Positions 1 to 8,548 are shown, numbered from the stretch's first letter. The stretch is DNA of 64,000 bases from Verrucomicrobiales bacterium (GCA_947478865.1 CANJXF010000021.1:1-64000); one strand, 5' to 3'. Notes: generated by a model from the letters alone, not told the origin. Program-made: numbers and translations.

Positions 1-1
1 G

Positions 2-124
2 GAAGGACTCAACAGTTTGTTCTCGGCGACCAAACGGAAGGCCCGCGGTTACCGCTCCACTGAGTATCAGATTGCCATGCTCTACTTCGTCGCGGGGAAG
101 TTAGAGATTCCATATTATGGCTGA
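2..124 (+). mobile_element. ISL3-type transposase, C-terminal end (cut by window edge)
   Basis: The reading frame is open from the window edge and stops at 122-124. It encodes the last 40 residues of a transposase, with a GLNSLF start, a KRKARGYRS core and a closing AGKLEIPYYG. The pattern small-basic-ARG-aromatic-R followed by AGKL is typical of the end of ISL3-family (DDE_Tnp_ISL3) transposases. The rest of the gene lies left of the window, so intactness cannot be judged. The right terminal inverted repeat should lie between about 125 and 180, but I could not define it. The element abuts the next gene, which has no convincing start. Confidence 0.7.
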
Positions 125-186
125 TACCCATTACAAACGTCGAAGAAGCGGCAAACAACTACGCGGTTTGGGGATCGGACGATACG

Positions 187-924
187 ATGGGGCCGTATCA
201 TCTCAGGGGTTCGGATGTCCTGCCCGATGGACAGATCGGCGTCTATTTCGGCAACGGCGAAACGGTCAGCGTCAGCCCCGCTCCGATCTTCAATCCCGAC
301 TTCACCGTGACCTTCAGCAGCCCGCCAACCTTCGGCGGACCATCCTACAGCGGTCCCGTCAGCCTGTCGCAATCCGTCCCGACCCAACTGAACCCTGCTC
401 CCTCCTACGAGCTGAGCTTCTGGGTATCCGGCGAAAATGCGGACAATGGATCCAATCCAACCCCGGGCATTTTCGGTTTGCGGGTGGGTAATACGGTTCC
501 AGGAGACCCCATAACTTACCTTTCGGTGCCGCCGGGTCCAGCGGCCACGATCGGCAAGTCCCATGTGTATCGCTTCGGATTCACACCCATCAATACCGCG
601 CAACCTGTGACCGTGGAATTCCTGAATTTTGGCCACGCAGGCAATCCATTTCCTGCGACAGAAATTGTTCTGGATGACGTTCGAGTTACCCCGTCCGACG
701 TGCCACCGCCGGACATTCCCCCGATCGCGATTGCAATCACCACATCGAACAACATCGTTTTATCCTGGCCTTCACCCGCAACAAATTTTGTATTGCAGGT
801 CAACTCCTCAATCCACACCACGAATTGGACGACCATTACAAATGCGGTGATTGACGACAGTTTTTCCAAGTGGGTCATCCTGCCGGTCGACCAGAGTAAC
901 CGGTTCTATCGGTTGATAAAGTAG
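187..924 (+). CDS. Secreted-type protein of unknown function, probably 5'-truncated
   Basis: This 245-residue protein is rich in Pro, Gly, Ser and Thr. Its middle part looks like a beta-sandwich binding module: a SYELSFWVSG segment, then EIVLDDVRVTPSD, the usual end of such carbohydrate-binding-like domains. The C-terminus (about 180-245) has LSWPSPATNF ... NRFYRLIK, a module often found at the end of verrucomicrobial secreted proteins. There is no signal peptide and no ribosome-binding site at the ATG. The frame stays open upstream to 64, with plausible coding (ANNYAVWGSDD) from about 145. I infer that the IS element on the left removed the true start. The function is unknown. Confidence 0.6.
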   Translation: MGPYHLRGSDVLPDGQIGVYFGNGETVSVSPAPIFNPDFTVTFSSPPTFGGPSYSGPVSLSQSVPTQLNPAPSYELSFWVSGENADNGSNPTPGIFGLRVGNTVPGDPITYLSVPPGPAATIGKSHVYRFGFTPINTAQPVTVEFLNFGHAGNPFPATEIVLDDVRVTPSDVPPPDIPPIAIAITTSNNIVLSWPSPATNFVLQVNSSIHTTNWTTITNAVIDDSFSKWVILPVDQSNRFYRLIK

Positions 925-1046
925 TTCACCAAAGATTGACTCTCAAAGGCGCTTACAATTTTCCCACAAACTTTGAATACCTTGTCGCCGCGCCCGATGG
1001 GGACTTCGTTCAAGGTGTAGAATTCATAGGCAGCAAGCGGATAAAA

Positions 1047-1934
1047 TCACTTGGCCAGCTTGCGCAAGTTCAAGGCGTCTTTGACTCCCTTCTTCGCGGG
1101 ATGCCGCAGCGCATGGCGGATAAGCCATTTGCGTTCGTCATTGGCCCCTTTCAACCAGCCCCGGCAAAGATCAAAAGCCAACTCGGCATGGTCTTTGGCA
1201 ATGTCGCCAATGTGATTCGCGACGCTCCGGCGGACATATAACTCCGGGTCGTCCTTGAGCGCTTCCAGGATCGGCAGCACGGGAGACGGATCTTTGACGA
1301 AAGCCGGAATGCGCATCGCCCAGGGAAGACGCGGACGCGCGCCTTCCGAACAAAGGCGCCGCACATGCGGGTCCGAGTCACGGGTCCACTCCAGCAAACG
1401 GGCGAGCGTCTGTTCGGGCCAGCGAATCAAGAATGGCCGCATCGAGAATTCAGCGCTGAACCGTCGCGTCAGTTCGCGTTGCGCCGTCATGGAAATCTCG
1501 AATGGATCGCGCCCCCCATTGTGCGCGGTGTCCAGGCCATAGGTGGCGACGAAGCAGACGTGCGGGAGGTAGAAGAACACGCCCAGGCCAAGATCGTCCG
1601 TGCCCGACAACGGCGGCGTCAGCGAACGAATCAGAACATGAACCGCTTCCTCGTAGCGCGTCGGCAAGTGCTGTCGAAGTGCGCCCGCCAGATGTTGCCC
1701 TCGTTGCAGGATGGCCAGCGGCTTCAATCCATCCGAAGCCGTGCGCTGGAAGGCGGCTCGGTCAAATTCTGGATGCACCCGCGCCAGATTATGCGCCAGA
1801 CACGAGATCGCTTCAGCATCCAGCAGATCGCCCAGTGAACTTCCTTTTTGAATCGAACGCGGCGCGTCCGGGAGACGTGGGCCGTCGTCGTCGGCGCGGG
1901 TGGAAATCGGCGAAGTTTTGGCAGCAGCCTTCAT
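1047..1934 (-). CDS. AlkC-like DNA alkylation repair protein (HEAT-repeat fold)
   Basis: The product has 295 residues. The C-terminal half shows the family signature: DPHVRRLCSEG, LPILEALKDDPELYVRRSVANHIGDIAKDH and a closing ERKWLIRHALRHPAKKG. These are stacked helical HEAT-like repeats of the AlkC/AlkD superfamily of DNA glycosylases, which remove N3- and N7-alkylated purines without base flipping. The N-terminus before GSSLGDLLD is low complexity and basic, so the start is uncertain by some 30 residues. It stands alone on the minus strand, with no ada or alkA next to it. Length fits the smaller AlkC-type proteins. Substrate class is inferred from the family only. Confidence 0.75.
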   Translation of the reverse strand: MKAAAKTSPISTRADDDGPRLPDAPRSIQKGSSLGDLLDAEAISCLAHNLARVHPEFDRAAFQRTASDGLKPLAILQRGQHLAGALRQHLPTRYEEAVHVLIRSLTPPLSGTDDLGLGVFFYLPHVCFVATYGLDTAHNGGRDPFEISMTAQRELTRRFSAEFSMRPFLIRWPEQTLARLLEWTRDSDPHVRRLCSEGARPRLPWAMRIPAFVKDPSPVLPILEALKDDPELYVRRSVANHIGDIAKDHAELAFDLCRGWLKGANDERKWLIRHALRHPAKKGVKDALNLRKLAK

Positions 1935-2110
1935 CAGTCAGGATGCTAAACCCGAGACTAAACATTTAACAACACCAAGCACCCTTCAGATGAAGACCGC
2001 ATTTTTCCGAGCGGCTGGTTTGCAACAGAACAGAAGTGCCATAAATCCTCGAACGCCGAACCCATTCAAAGGTAAGTGACGCTTTGATTCGACCTTGATA
2101 GGCTGGCCGC

Positions 2111-2509
2111 ATGTGCAATCGCTACGTTCAGAAAGGACGCGAAGTACGGCCCGGCCAGCGCACCACCGTGCTAATGAAAGGGCCGGGCGCGGAATTTGAA
2201 ATCACATTCGACGAAGCAATTTTCGGCGGACCGGCGCGTCGCGAAAGCCGCGACTATTGGATCGAGCGCGAAGGAGCCGAGCCGGTGCTCGTGCCGGACA
2301 TTGAACGTTTCGGCGAAAAGAACAAGGTGACCGGCGAACAAAATTGGGAGGAGGTCCCCGCCCATTCAGCCATGGAAGGACTGCTGCTCCCGCGCCCACC
2401 TGGAAAAGATTATCGCCTGTTGAAAATAGTCACCCAACCCGCCACCGCCGAACAACTCGCCAGATTGGGAAATGATCGCGCGCCCGTTTTCAGGCAGACG
2501 AAGGGATGA
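2111..2509 (+). CDS. Short SRAP-like (YedK/HMCES-type) protein or unrelated small protein
   Basis: The product has 132 residues and begins MCNRY, the usual start of SOS-response-associated peptidase (SRAP) proteins. In these the Cys at position 2 makes a thiazolidine crosslink with abasic DNA after Met removal. The region GPARRESRDYWIERE could match the early SRAP core. Full SRAP domains have about 200-230 residues and end with a histidine in a segment I cannot find here. This is therefore either a truncated SRAP gene, a phage-like short variant, or a chance likeness. Codon use and a stop before the next gene support real coding. No strong ribosome-binding site is seen. Confidence 0.45.
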   Translation: MCNRYVQKGREVRPGQRTTVLMKGPGAEFEITFDEAIFGGPARRESRDYWIEREGAEPVLVPDIERFGEKNKVTGEQNWEEVPAHSAMEGLLLPRPPGKDYRLLKIVTQPATAEQLARLGNDRAPVFRQTKG

Positions 2510-2636
2510 ACGAATTTCAGCCGGAGCGAGGAGATTTCCTGCGCGGCCCGCGAGTGACCGCACGAATTCTTTGCGATTAATTTTCTGAAGCGTCCACTGC
2601 ATTTCTATTAATGATGAAAGCGAAAACGAAACGACT

Positions 2637-3098
2637 ATGACAACCAACAACACTAATTCCGTTCGACTTCACCGCGTGCTCCGCGCCAAGCCGGAGCGGG
2701 TTTATCGCGCGTTCCTCGATGCCGATGCCATGGCCAAATGGCTGCCGCCGCACGGATTCACCGGCAAGGTTCATCACCTGGAGGCCAAAGTCGGCGGCAC
2801 GTTCAAGATGTCCTTTACCAACTTCAACACCGGCAAGAGCCATTCCTTCGGTGGAACCTATCTCGAACTCAAGCCCAACGAGCTGCTCCGCTACACGGAC
2901 AAGTTCGACGACCCCAATCTACCCGGCGAAATGATCACCACGGTTGTGCTCAAGCAGGTCCTGTGCGGGACGGAAGTGAACATCACACAGGAAGGCATTC
3001 CCGCGATGATCCCCGTCGAATTCTGCTACATGGGTTGGCAGGAATCGCTGACGCTCCTGAACCAATTGGTCGAGCCGGAGATTCCCGATCAGCCGTGA
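2637..3098 (+). CDS. SRPBCC-family (AHSA1-like) protein
   Basis: The 153-residue protein has the AHSA1 layout. An N-terminal strand SVRLHRVLRAKPERVYRAF leads to a helix with DADAMAKWLPPHGFTGKV, then GGTFKMSFTNF and ELKPNELLRYTDKF, and finally GWQESLTLLNQLVEP in the C-terminal helix. The START-like helix-grip fold has a large hydrophobic cavity. Bacterial members of this subgroup have mostly unknown ligands. Length is normal and complete. It follows the SRAP-like gene on the same strand after 127 bp and is convergent with a cupin gene 39 bp downstream. No partner gene suggests a specific job. Confidence 0.85.
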   Translation: MTTNNTNSVRLHRVLRAKPERVYRAFLDADAMAKWLPPHGFTGKVHHLEAKVGGTFKMSFTNFNTGKSHSFGGTYLELKPNELLRYTDKFDDPNLPGEMITTVVLKQVLCGTEVNITQEGIPAMIPVEFCYMGWQESLTLLNQLVEPEIPDQP

Positions 3099-3137
3099 TG
3101 TGAATCTAGCTTGGGCGAGTAACGCACAGTTACTCGC

Positions 3138-3602
3138 TCAATTCTTTGGCGGCCACGCCACGCCGGCGAGTTCCTTGGGTAATTGCGTCGGGTCCGTGGG
3201 ATAGATGAGCTTCAGATCCATGCCGATGGACTTAGAGCCTTGCAGAAACTCCAGTTCCTCCGGCGCGCCGATGATGAGCCAGAGCACCTCGGCGTCGGTG
3301 TCGTTGAACACCTGCCGCAACTGGTCCGGGCCGACCAGCACGCCGCCGTATTTGGGAACGGTCAAAGTCTCTTCGCCCACGCGCAGGCGGCCCGTGCCTT
3401 CGAGAACAAAATAAAACTCCTCCGCGCGGATGTGCTTGTGCAGCGTATTCGCGCTCTGGGGCGGCAGCCGCCACAGCCGCGCACCCATGTTTTCGCTGCC
3501 GGTACGTTCCAGATAATCGGCATTCGGAATGCGCATCAGGTTGGAGGGCCGCCAGTGCAGATCGTCTGGCTTGATGAGATGGTAACCTTGGAATGTTTTC
3601 AT
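3138..3602 (-). CDS. Cupin-domain protein
   Basis: The 154-residue protein contains one conserved cupin barrel. Motif 1 is HKHIRAEEFYFVLEGTGRLRVG, in which two His and a Glu would bind a metal. Motif 2 is GPDQLRQVFNDTDAEVLW, where the usual His of motif 2 is replaced by Gln or Arg. Metal binding may therefore be incomplete. The N-terminal part (DDLHWRPSNLMRIPNADYLERTGSENMG) and the closing IYPTDPTQLPKELAGVAWPPK are unlike named cupin enzymes. The enzyme reaction is unknown. It could be a sugar-binding or sensor cupin. Confidence 0.75.
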   Translation of the reverse strand: MKTFQGYHLIKPDDLHWRPSNLMRIPNADYLERTGSENMGARLWRLPPQSANTLHKHIRAEEFYFVLEGTGRLRVGEETLTVPKYGGVLVGPDQLRQVFNDTDAEVLWLIIGAPEELEFLQGSKSIGMDLKLIYPTDPTQLPKELAGVAWPPKN

Positions 3603-3712
3603 AACGCAAAACAGTAGACACGAATTTCATGAATATTCACGGATTGAATTCGTGTCAATTAGTGCAATTCGTTTCTGCCTCTCCGGCTGGAGGCTGCGGC
3701 GACAAGCCGTGT

Positions 3713-4222
3713 TCAAGGTTTCAGATTTAGCAGAAGCTTCCGCCCGCGGACGCGCGATTCGGCGGCGAGTTTCTTTTTGAATTGGATAACTTGCGCGCGA
3801 ACCCGCTCATCGCCCGCTCCGAGGATGGCCACCGCCAGCAAGCCCGCATTCTTCGCCCCGCCGATGGCCACGGTCGCCACGGGAATGCCGCCGGGCATCT
3901 GCACGATGGACAGCAGCGAATCCAATCCTTTCAGGCTTTTGCTCTCCACCGGCACGCCGATGACCGGCAAAGGAGTGTGACTCGCGATCATGCCGGGCAG
4001 ATGCGCCGCGCCACCCGCACCGGCGATGATGACGCGCAGGCCGCGTTTGTGCGCCGACTTCGCGTAGCGCGCCATATCGTCCGGCGTGCGATGGGCAGAG
4101 ACGACAAGCACCTCGCAAGGCACGGCAAAGTCGCGGCAGACCTGATAGGCCGCTTCCATGGTCGGCCAGTCGGAATCGCTGCCCATGATGATGCCGATGA
4201 GTGGTGGATTTTTTTCTTTCAT
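3713..4222 (-). CDS. purE: N5-carboxyaminoimidazole ribonucleotide mutase
   Basis: PurE (169 residues) moves the carboxylate from N5-CAIR to C4 to give CAIR, in de novo purine synthesis in the cytoplasm. The nucleotide-binding loop [10 protein letters not shown] is at residues 10-19. The catalytic-histidine motif SAHRTPDDM follows, then [15 protein letters not shown] and the [21 protein letters not shown] and [10 protein letters not shown] segments of class I PurE. The start codon lies 2 bp after the purK stop, so the two are translated from one message. A C-terminal tail [13 protein letters not shown] extends slightly beyond the core. This is the last gene of the bicarbonate/purine cluster. 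Confidence 0.95.
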   Translation of the reverse strand: MKEKNPPLIGIIMGSDSDWPTMEAAYQVCRDFAVPCEVLVVSAHRTPDDMARYAKSAHKRGLRVIIAGAGGAAHLPGMIASHTPLPVIGVPVESKSLKGLDSLLSIVQMPGGIPVATVAIGGAKNAGLLAVAILGAGDERVRAQVIQFKKKLAAESRVRGRKLLLNLKP

Positions 4223-4224
4223 GT

Positions 4225-5415
4225 TTAGTCTCCAAAATAGATTTCTTTCGCCGCGCGCTCGGCGATGGCGAGGCCTGCTTCAAGGGAGTTTTCGAGCACG
4301 GTGATGTGCCCCATTTTTCGCCCCGGCCCGCTCATCGTCTTGCCGTAGATGTGGACGCGCGCGCCGGTCATGCGCAGCGCGTTTTCGAGGCCGCGCGGCT
4401 GTCCCGAGGTCTTTTCCGTGCCGAGCAGATTCACCATCACCGCCGTGGGCGCGAGCATGAGCGGGTTGCCCAGCCGCCATCCCAGCACGGCGCGGACGTG
4501 GTTTTCGAACTGCGAGCAATCGCACGCCTCGATGGTGTAATGGCCGGAGTTGTGGACGCGCGGGGCGAGTTCGTTGATGGCAATTTCGCCGCTCGCCGCC
4601 AGAAACATTTCCACGCCAAAGCTGCCGACGCCTCCAACCGTTTCCACCGCGCGTTGCGCCGCCTCGGTGGCCCGTTTGGCAATATCCGATGAAATCTGCG
4701 CCGGGGCTTTGACGACGTGGCAGACGTGCTCGCGCTGGATGGTTTCCACGACCGGATAAACGACCGCTGCTCCGTCGCGTCCCCGGGTGATGATGACAGC
4801 CAGTTCCTGCACGAAGGGGAAAAAAGCCTCGACGAATAATTCCTGCCTTCCGTCGCCCAGCGCCTGCCAGCCAGACGGGATGTCAGCTTCCGAGCGGAGG
4901 GTGAAATTACCTTTGCCGTCGTAGCCGTTGCGCCGGCTCTTCAGCACCATCGGCCAGCCGAATTTCTTCCCCGCCGAAACAATCGCCTCCGGCGAATGGA
5001 TCGCTTGAAATTGGGGCACGGCGAGTCCGGCGTTTTGCAAGGCCTGCTTCTGGGTGAGCTTGTCTTGCGTCAGCGCAACGCAGGCGGCGTTGGGGAAAAC
5101 TTTGTGGCCGGCCTGCTCCAAAACCGCCAGCGCATTGGCGTCCACAAATTCATTTTCCAGCGTGATGACATCGCAGCGTTCGGCAAATCTCATCAACGTC
5201 TCAGGATCGCTCCAGTCGCCAACGATGGAGTCCGGTGAGAGTCGCGCTGCCGGGCTGAACGGATTTTTTTCCAGCACCACAATTTCAACTCCCAGCGGCA
5301 ATGCGGCGATGGCCGTCATGCGCGCCAGCTGGCCGCCGCCGATGATGCCGAGCCGCACCGGATAATTTTTCTTCGCCGCCTGGCGTTGGATTTCAGAATC
5401 GTAGGTCTCGTGCAT
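4225..5415 (-). CDS. purK: N5-carboxyaminoimidazole ribonucleotide synthase (ATP-grasp)
   Basis: PurK (396 residues) converts AIR, ATP and bicarbonate to N5-CAIR. The N-terminal Rossmann segment is [21 protein letters not shown]. The ATP-grasp core has [19 protein letters not shown] and [20 protein letters not shown], with metal-binding residues around FGVEMFL and [13 protein letters not shown]. The C-terminal domain has VMVNLLG and ITVLE. Length is normal. It follows the PII-like gene by 3 bp and precedes purE by 2 bp. Because it consumes bicarbonate, its place directly behind a bicarbonate transporter and a carbonic anhydrase looks functional. Confidence 0.95.
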   Translation of the reverse strand: MHETYDSEIQRQAAKKNYPVRLGIIGGGQLARMTAIAALPLGVEIVVLEKNPFSPAARLSPDSIVGDWSDPETLMRFAERCDVITLENEFVDANALAVLEQAGHKVFPNAACVALTQDKLTQKQALQNAGLAVPQFQAIHSPEAIVSAGKKFGWPMVLKSRRNGYDGKGNFTLRSEADIPSGWQALGDGRQELFVEAFFPFVQELAVIITRGRDGAAVVYPVVETIQREHVCHVVKAPAQISSDIAKRATEAAQRAVETVGGVGSFGVEMFLAASGEIAINELAPRVHNSGHYTIEACDCSQFENHVRAVLGWRLGNPLMLAPTAVMVNLLGTEKTSGQPRGLENALRMTGARVHIYGKTMSGPGRKMGHITVLENSLEAGLAIAERAAKEIYFGD

Positions 5416-5418
5416 GAT

Positions 5419-5721
5419 TCAAAATTTTTCGCGGCGCAACACGCGGATGTCGGTTTCGTAGGCGACCATCGCAAACTTGGCGAAAAATTCCTTTTCCAAG
5501 CGCACCAGCAATTTTTCCGCGACAGCCGGCGGCACGATGACCTCAACCTGAATGTTGGCGAATTCCTGGATGTCCGCCGTGCGGCGGCCCTGGCTGCCAT
5601 CACCCTCGACGGCAAACAGCGTGTAACCGTGCGCGCCGGTTTCGGTCAAAAGTTTCTTGAGCGGTTCGCGCGCGAGCGCTTCGCAGATGATGGTGACGAG
5701 TTTCATGGGATGCGTGTTCAT
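5419..5721 (-). CDS. PII-like regulatory protein, SbtB-type
   Basis: This 100-residue protein has the ferredoxin-like beta-alpha-beta fold of PII trimers: MKLVTIICEALAREPLKKLL, a T-loop-like stretch with VEGDGSQGRRTADI, then IQVEVIVPPAVAEKLLVRLEKEFF. In cyanobacteria SbtB binds adenine nucleotides and controls the SbtA bicarbonate transporter. Here it lies 12 bp behind sbtA, which supports the same pairing. It lacks the Cys-containing C-terminal loop of some SbtB proteins. The start is either the first ATG or the ATG five codons later. Nucleotide specificity cannot be read from sequence. Confidence 0.8.
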   Translation of the reverse strand: MNTHPMKLVTIICEALAREPLKKLLTETGAHGYTLFAVEGDGSQGRRTADIQEFANIQVEVIVPPAVAEKLLVRLEKEFFAKFAMVAYETDIRVLRREKF

Positions 5722-5733
5722 GTCAGTTGAAGT

Positions 5734-6696
5734 TCAATTGAGTAGATAACGGGCAAAGGCGTAATACACCGGGATGCCGATGGTGATGTTGAACGGAAAC
5801 GTGATGGCCAGCGAGGACGTGAGATAAAGCGCCGGATTCGCCTCGGGCAGCGAAAGCCGCATCGCGGCGGGCGCAGCGATGTAACTGGCGCTGGCGGCCA
5901 GCACGCCGAGCAAGGTCGTGCCGCCCAGGCTCAAGCCGACGTATTTGCCGAGCAACACGCCGAGGCAGCCGTGAAGCAGTGGCATCACGATGCCAAAGGC
6001 GACGAGGAACGGTCCGACCTTTTTCAGATCACCCAGCCGTTGGCCCGCGACCATGCCCATTTCCATGAGGAACAGCGCCAGCACGCCTTGAAACGGCGTC
6101 ACGAAGAACGGCTCGACCTTGTCCATTCCGGCCTTGCCGCAGAGCGCACCAACGATTAGCGCGCCGACGAGCAGAAACACGCTGCGTCCGAACACCGCCT
6201 CGCGCAACAGGCTTTTTAGTGAGCCGTTGAAGACGGAGCTTTTCTGTTCAATCGTCATTTTGCCCAGCAACACGCCAACGATGATCGCAGGCGATTCCAT
6301 CACCGCGAGAAATGCCGTGGCGTAATTTTCATAGGGCTCGCTGATGCCTTTCAGATAATTCGTCGCCGTGATGAAGGTCACCGCGCTGACGGAACCGTAG
6401 TGGGCCGCGATGGCAGCAGCGTCCACCGGGCGCAGTTTGCCGCCGAACCGCAGCAACGGGTAGGTCCACAGAGGAATCAACGCGCCGAGCAGCATCGCCG
6501 CGAGCGCGGGCAAAATGACTTTGGCAATCCCCGCCTCGCTGATCGCCACGCCGCCTTTGAATCCAAGCGCGGTGAGCAGATAAATCGTAAGCGTGACGTA
6601 AAGCGCATCGGGAAATTTCAGATCGCTCTTGATCAGCGCCGCCGTGATGCCGAGCGCGAAGAACAGGACGGCGGGCGACAACAAATTCGCCGACAT
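5734..6696 (-). CDS. sbtA: Sodium-dependent bicarbonate transporter
   Basis: The protein has about 320 residues from the chosen start (MSANLLSPAVLFF) and about ten hydrophobic segments in two inverted halves. It matches the SbtA (DUF897) family: ALGFKGGVAISE early, AAHYGSVSAVTFITA in the middle, and MEMGMVAGQRLGDL and ASASYIAAPAAMRLSLPEANP in the second half. It would import bicarbonate with sodium across the inner membrane. An in-frame ATG further upstream (6801) would overlap the carbonic anhydrase gene by 77 bp, so I prefer the ATG at 6696. A GTG at 6720 is also possible. It is the second gene of the cluster. Confidence 0.9.
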   Translation of the reverse strand: MSANLLSPAVLFFALGITAALIKSDLKFPDALYVTLTIYLLTALGFKGGVAISEAGIAKVILPALAAMLLGALIPLWTYPLLRFGGKLRPVDAAAIAAHYGSVSAVTFITATNYLKGISEPYENYATAFLAVMESPAIIVGVLLGKMTIEQKSSVFNGSLKSLLREAVFGRSVFLLVGALIVGALCGKAGMDKVEPFFVTPFQGVLALFLMEMGMVAGQRLGDLKKVGPFLVAFGIVMPLLHGCLGVLLGKYVGLSLGGTTLLGVLAASASYIAAPAAMRLSLPEANPALYLTSSLAITFPFNITIGIPVYYAFARYLLN

Positions 6697-6724
6697 CGCG
6701 TGGAGGAAATCAATCTGCACAATC

Positions 6725-7465
6725 TTAGCGGTTGAAGAATTGAACCTTGCCGGAGTCGAGGTCATAGATGCCGCCAACCAGGGCAACTTTCCCGGAATCA
6801 ATCAGCTCGCGCAGAACCGGACTCTGGTCGCGGATTTGGCGGAGGACGTGATGAACATTGAGTTCGGCCACTTCCTCGATGAGTCTTTGATCGGTGACGG
6901 CGAGTCCCGGCAATTTCACTTTAGCCTCAGCGACGCTCGGCTGCATTTTGTCGAGCAGGCCGGTGAGATGGCCGAGTTGCGCGACGCTGCATGCGCCTTT
7001 CACCGCGCCGCAGTGCGAGTGGCCGACCACCGCGATGAGCTTTGCGCCGGCGATCTTGCAGGCGAATTCCATGCTCCCGAGAATCTCCTCATCGAGAACA
7101 TTTCCGGCGATCCGGGCGTTGAAAATATCGCCAAATCCCTGGTCGAAGATGATCTCGCTCGAAGCGCGCGAATCAATGCAACTCAACACGACGCCGAACG
7201 GATATTGACCGGCGGCCGTCGCGGCCCGCTGCTGCGGCCAATCGCGGTGCAGAACTTTCCCGGCCACAAATCGCGCGTTGCCCGCTTCCAGTGTTTCCAA
7301 GGCCTTTGCGGGCGAGATGTCCGCCTGCTGCGTCTTGGTCAGGGGCGGCGCTGGCGGCGGGGTGGCGCATCCCCCGGCAAACAGTCCTGCGACTAGCACG
7401 CTGGCAAGCAACTGGATCTTGGCGAAGCCTTGCAGCTTCCTGGCATTCACGAGTTCAATCTTCAT
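6725..7465 (-). CDS. Beta-class carbonic anhydrase, predicted lipoprotein
   Basis: The mature part has the zinc-site motifs of beta carbonic anhydrases, SCIDSRAS and GHSHCGAVKG, giving the Cys-Asp-Arg and His-Cys ligands. Before it is a lipoprotein signal with lipobox FAGGC, followed by a Thr/Pro-rich linker. The enzyme is therefore probably anchored outside the cytoplasm, with the catalytic domain from about residue 60. It interconverts CO2 and bicarbonate and could supply substrate to the transporter encoded next. I chose MKIELVN as start because the residues before it do not fit a signal peptide. It is first in the leftward cluster and divergent from a LysR gene. Confidence 0.9.
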   Translation of the reverse strand: MKIELVNARKLQGFAKIQLLASVLVAGLFAGGCATPPPAPPLTKTQQADISPAKALETLEAGNARFVAGKVLHRDWPQQRAATAAGQYPFGVVLSCIDSRASSEIIFDQGFGDIFNARIAGNVLDEEILGSMEFACKIAGAKLIAVVGHSHCGAVKGACSVAQLGHLTGLLDKMQPSVAEAKVKLPGLAVTDQRLIEEVAELNVHHVLRQIRDQSPVLRELIDSGKVALVGGIYDLDSGKVQFFNR

Positions 7466-7502
7466 GGGCGCCCAACATAGCGACGGCACTTGAATCGCAA
7501 AA

Positions 7503-7541
7503 ATAGATTGTTTCTATTATATCCATCGAATATTCCGATAT
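7503..7541. promoter_or_regulatory. Candidate LysR operator: two inverted repeats between the divergent genes
   Basis: ATAGA at 7503-7507 and TCTAT at 7513-7517 form a perfect inverted repeat. ATATC at 7519-7523 and GATAT at 7537-7541 form a second one, with an inner ATCG/CGAT pair. Both fit the AT-rich, T-N11-A style dyads bound by LysR regulators. They sit just before the regulator start (7543) and about 40-60 bp upstream of the carbonic anhydrase start. Binding is inferred. Confidence 0.45.
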
Positions 7542-7542
7542 C

Positions 7543-8478
7543 ATGAATTCCGCGTTTGAAAATCCGGAGTGGCTGAACTACCACCACCTGCGGCATTTCT
7601 GGATGATTGCGCGCCATCACAGCATGACGAAGGCGGCGGCGATACTGAAGATCTCCCAGTCCACCTTGAGCGAGCAGCTGGCCGAACTGGAAGGGTGGCT
7701 GGGCCAGCCGCTGTTTGACCGGCGCGGGCGCGAACTGCACCTCACCGATGCCGGTCGCGTCGCGCTGGAACACGCGGAAACCATTTTCAGTTCGGGTCAC
7801 GAATTGATGACCCGCTTCCGGCAATCGGATCAAAACCGTCAGCGCGTCCTGCGCATCGGCGCAGTCGGACCGCTCTCGAAAAACCTCCAGTTTGATTTCA
7901 TCCAGCCGATACTCGCGGACTCACGGACGAAAGTCGTCGTCATCGCGGGCGCTTTGGATGAATTGACGCGTCGGTTGCAGGAGCACAAGGTCGACTTGGT
8001 TCTTTCCAATATCCCGCTGCGCGCCGACCAGGAACACAACGTCTTCAATCATCTCCTTGGCGAGGTGCCGGTGTTTCTGGTGGGCGGTAAGAAAATGAAG
8101 TTGGCGCCGGGAAAATTCCCGAAATTTCTGAAAGATGTTCCGCTCTTTCTGCCCAGCCGACAAAGCGATGTGCGGGCGGACTTTGATTTAATCCTGGCCA
8201 ACGCCGGCATCGAGCCGTTCGTCCACGCCGAAGTGGACGACATGGCACTGCTGCGTTTGCTGGCGCTCTCCGGCGAAGGTTTGGCGTTGGTGTCAAAAAT
8301 CGTCGTCGAGCGTGAGTTGCAATCGCGCAAGATCAGTTTCATGCTGCGCGTGCCTGGATTGTCGGAAAAATACTATGCCCTCACCGTCCGCAAACGCTTT
8401 CAAAACCGGTGGCTGGCCGAAATCGTCACGATTTTTCGCGCCCGATTGAACGAATTATCTAAAACGCCGGCAAAGTAA
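7543..8478 (+). CDS. LysR-family regulator, NhaR-like
   Basis: The 311-residue protein has an N-terminal winged helix-turn-helix (about 14-73) with WLNYHHLRHFWMIARHHSMTKAAAILKIS and LGQPLFDRRGRELHLTDAG. The effector domain follows from about residue 100. The YHHLRHFW opening is characteristic of NhaR, which senses sodium in enterobacteria. The position divergent from a sodium-dependent bicarbonate transporter operon suggests control of that operon in response to sodium, bicarbonate or CO2 limitation. LysR proteins usually repress their own gene, and the dyad touching the start codon fits this. The actual inducer is unknown. Confidence 0.85.
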   Translation: MNSAFENPEWLNYHHLRHFWMIARHHSMTKAAAILKISQSTLSEQLAELEGWLGQPLFDRRGRELHLTDAGRVALEHAETIFSSGHELMTRFRQSDQNRQRVLRIGAVGPLSKNLQFDFIQPILADSRTKVVVIAGALDELTRRLQEHKVDLVLSNIPLRADQEHNVFNHLLGEVPVFLVGGKKMKLAPGKFPKFLKDVPLFLPSRQSDVRADFDLILANAGIEPFVHAEVDDMALLRLLALSGEGLALVSKIVVERELQSRKISFMLRVPGLSEKYYALTVRKRFQNRWLAEIVTIFRARLNELSKTPAK

Positions 8479-8548
8479 CCTCTGGTCAACCCTCTCAAGA
8501 TGGCCGCGTTGACGCCTTTTCAAGCGGTCGCGAGACGCTTCGCAAGAA

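Noticed and set aside
3713-7465. A carboxysome or RuBisCO-type carbon-concentrating system
   Set aside because: Only SbtA, a PII-like protein and a carbonic anhydrase are present. No RuBisCO, carboxysome shell or phosphoribulokinase gene is seen in the window.
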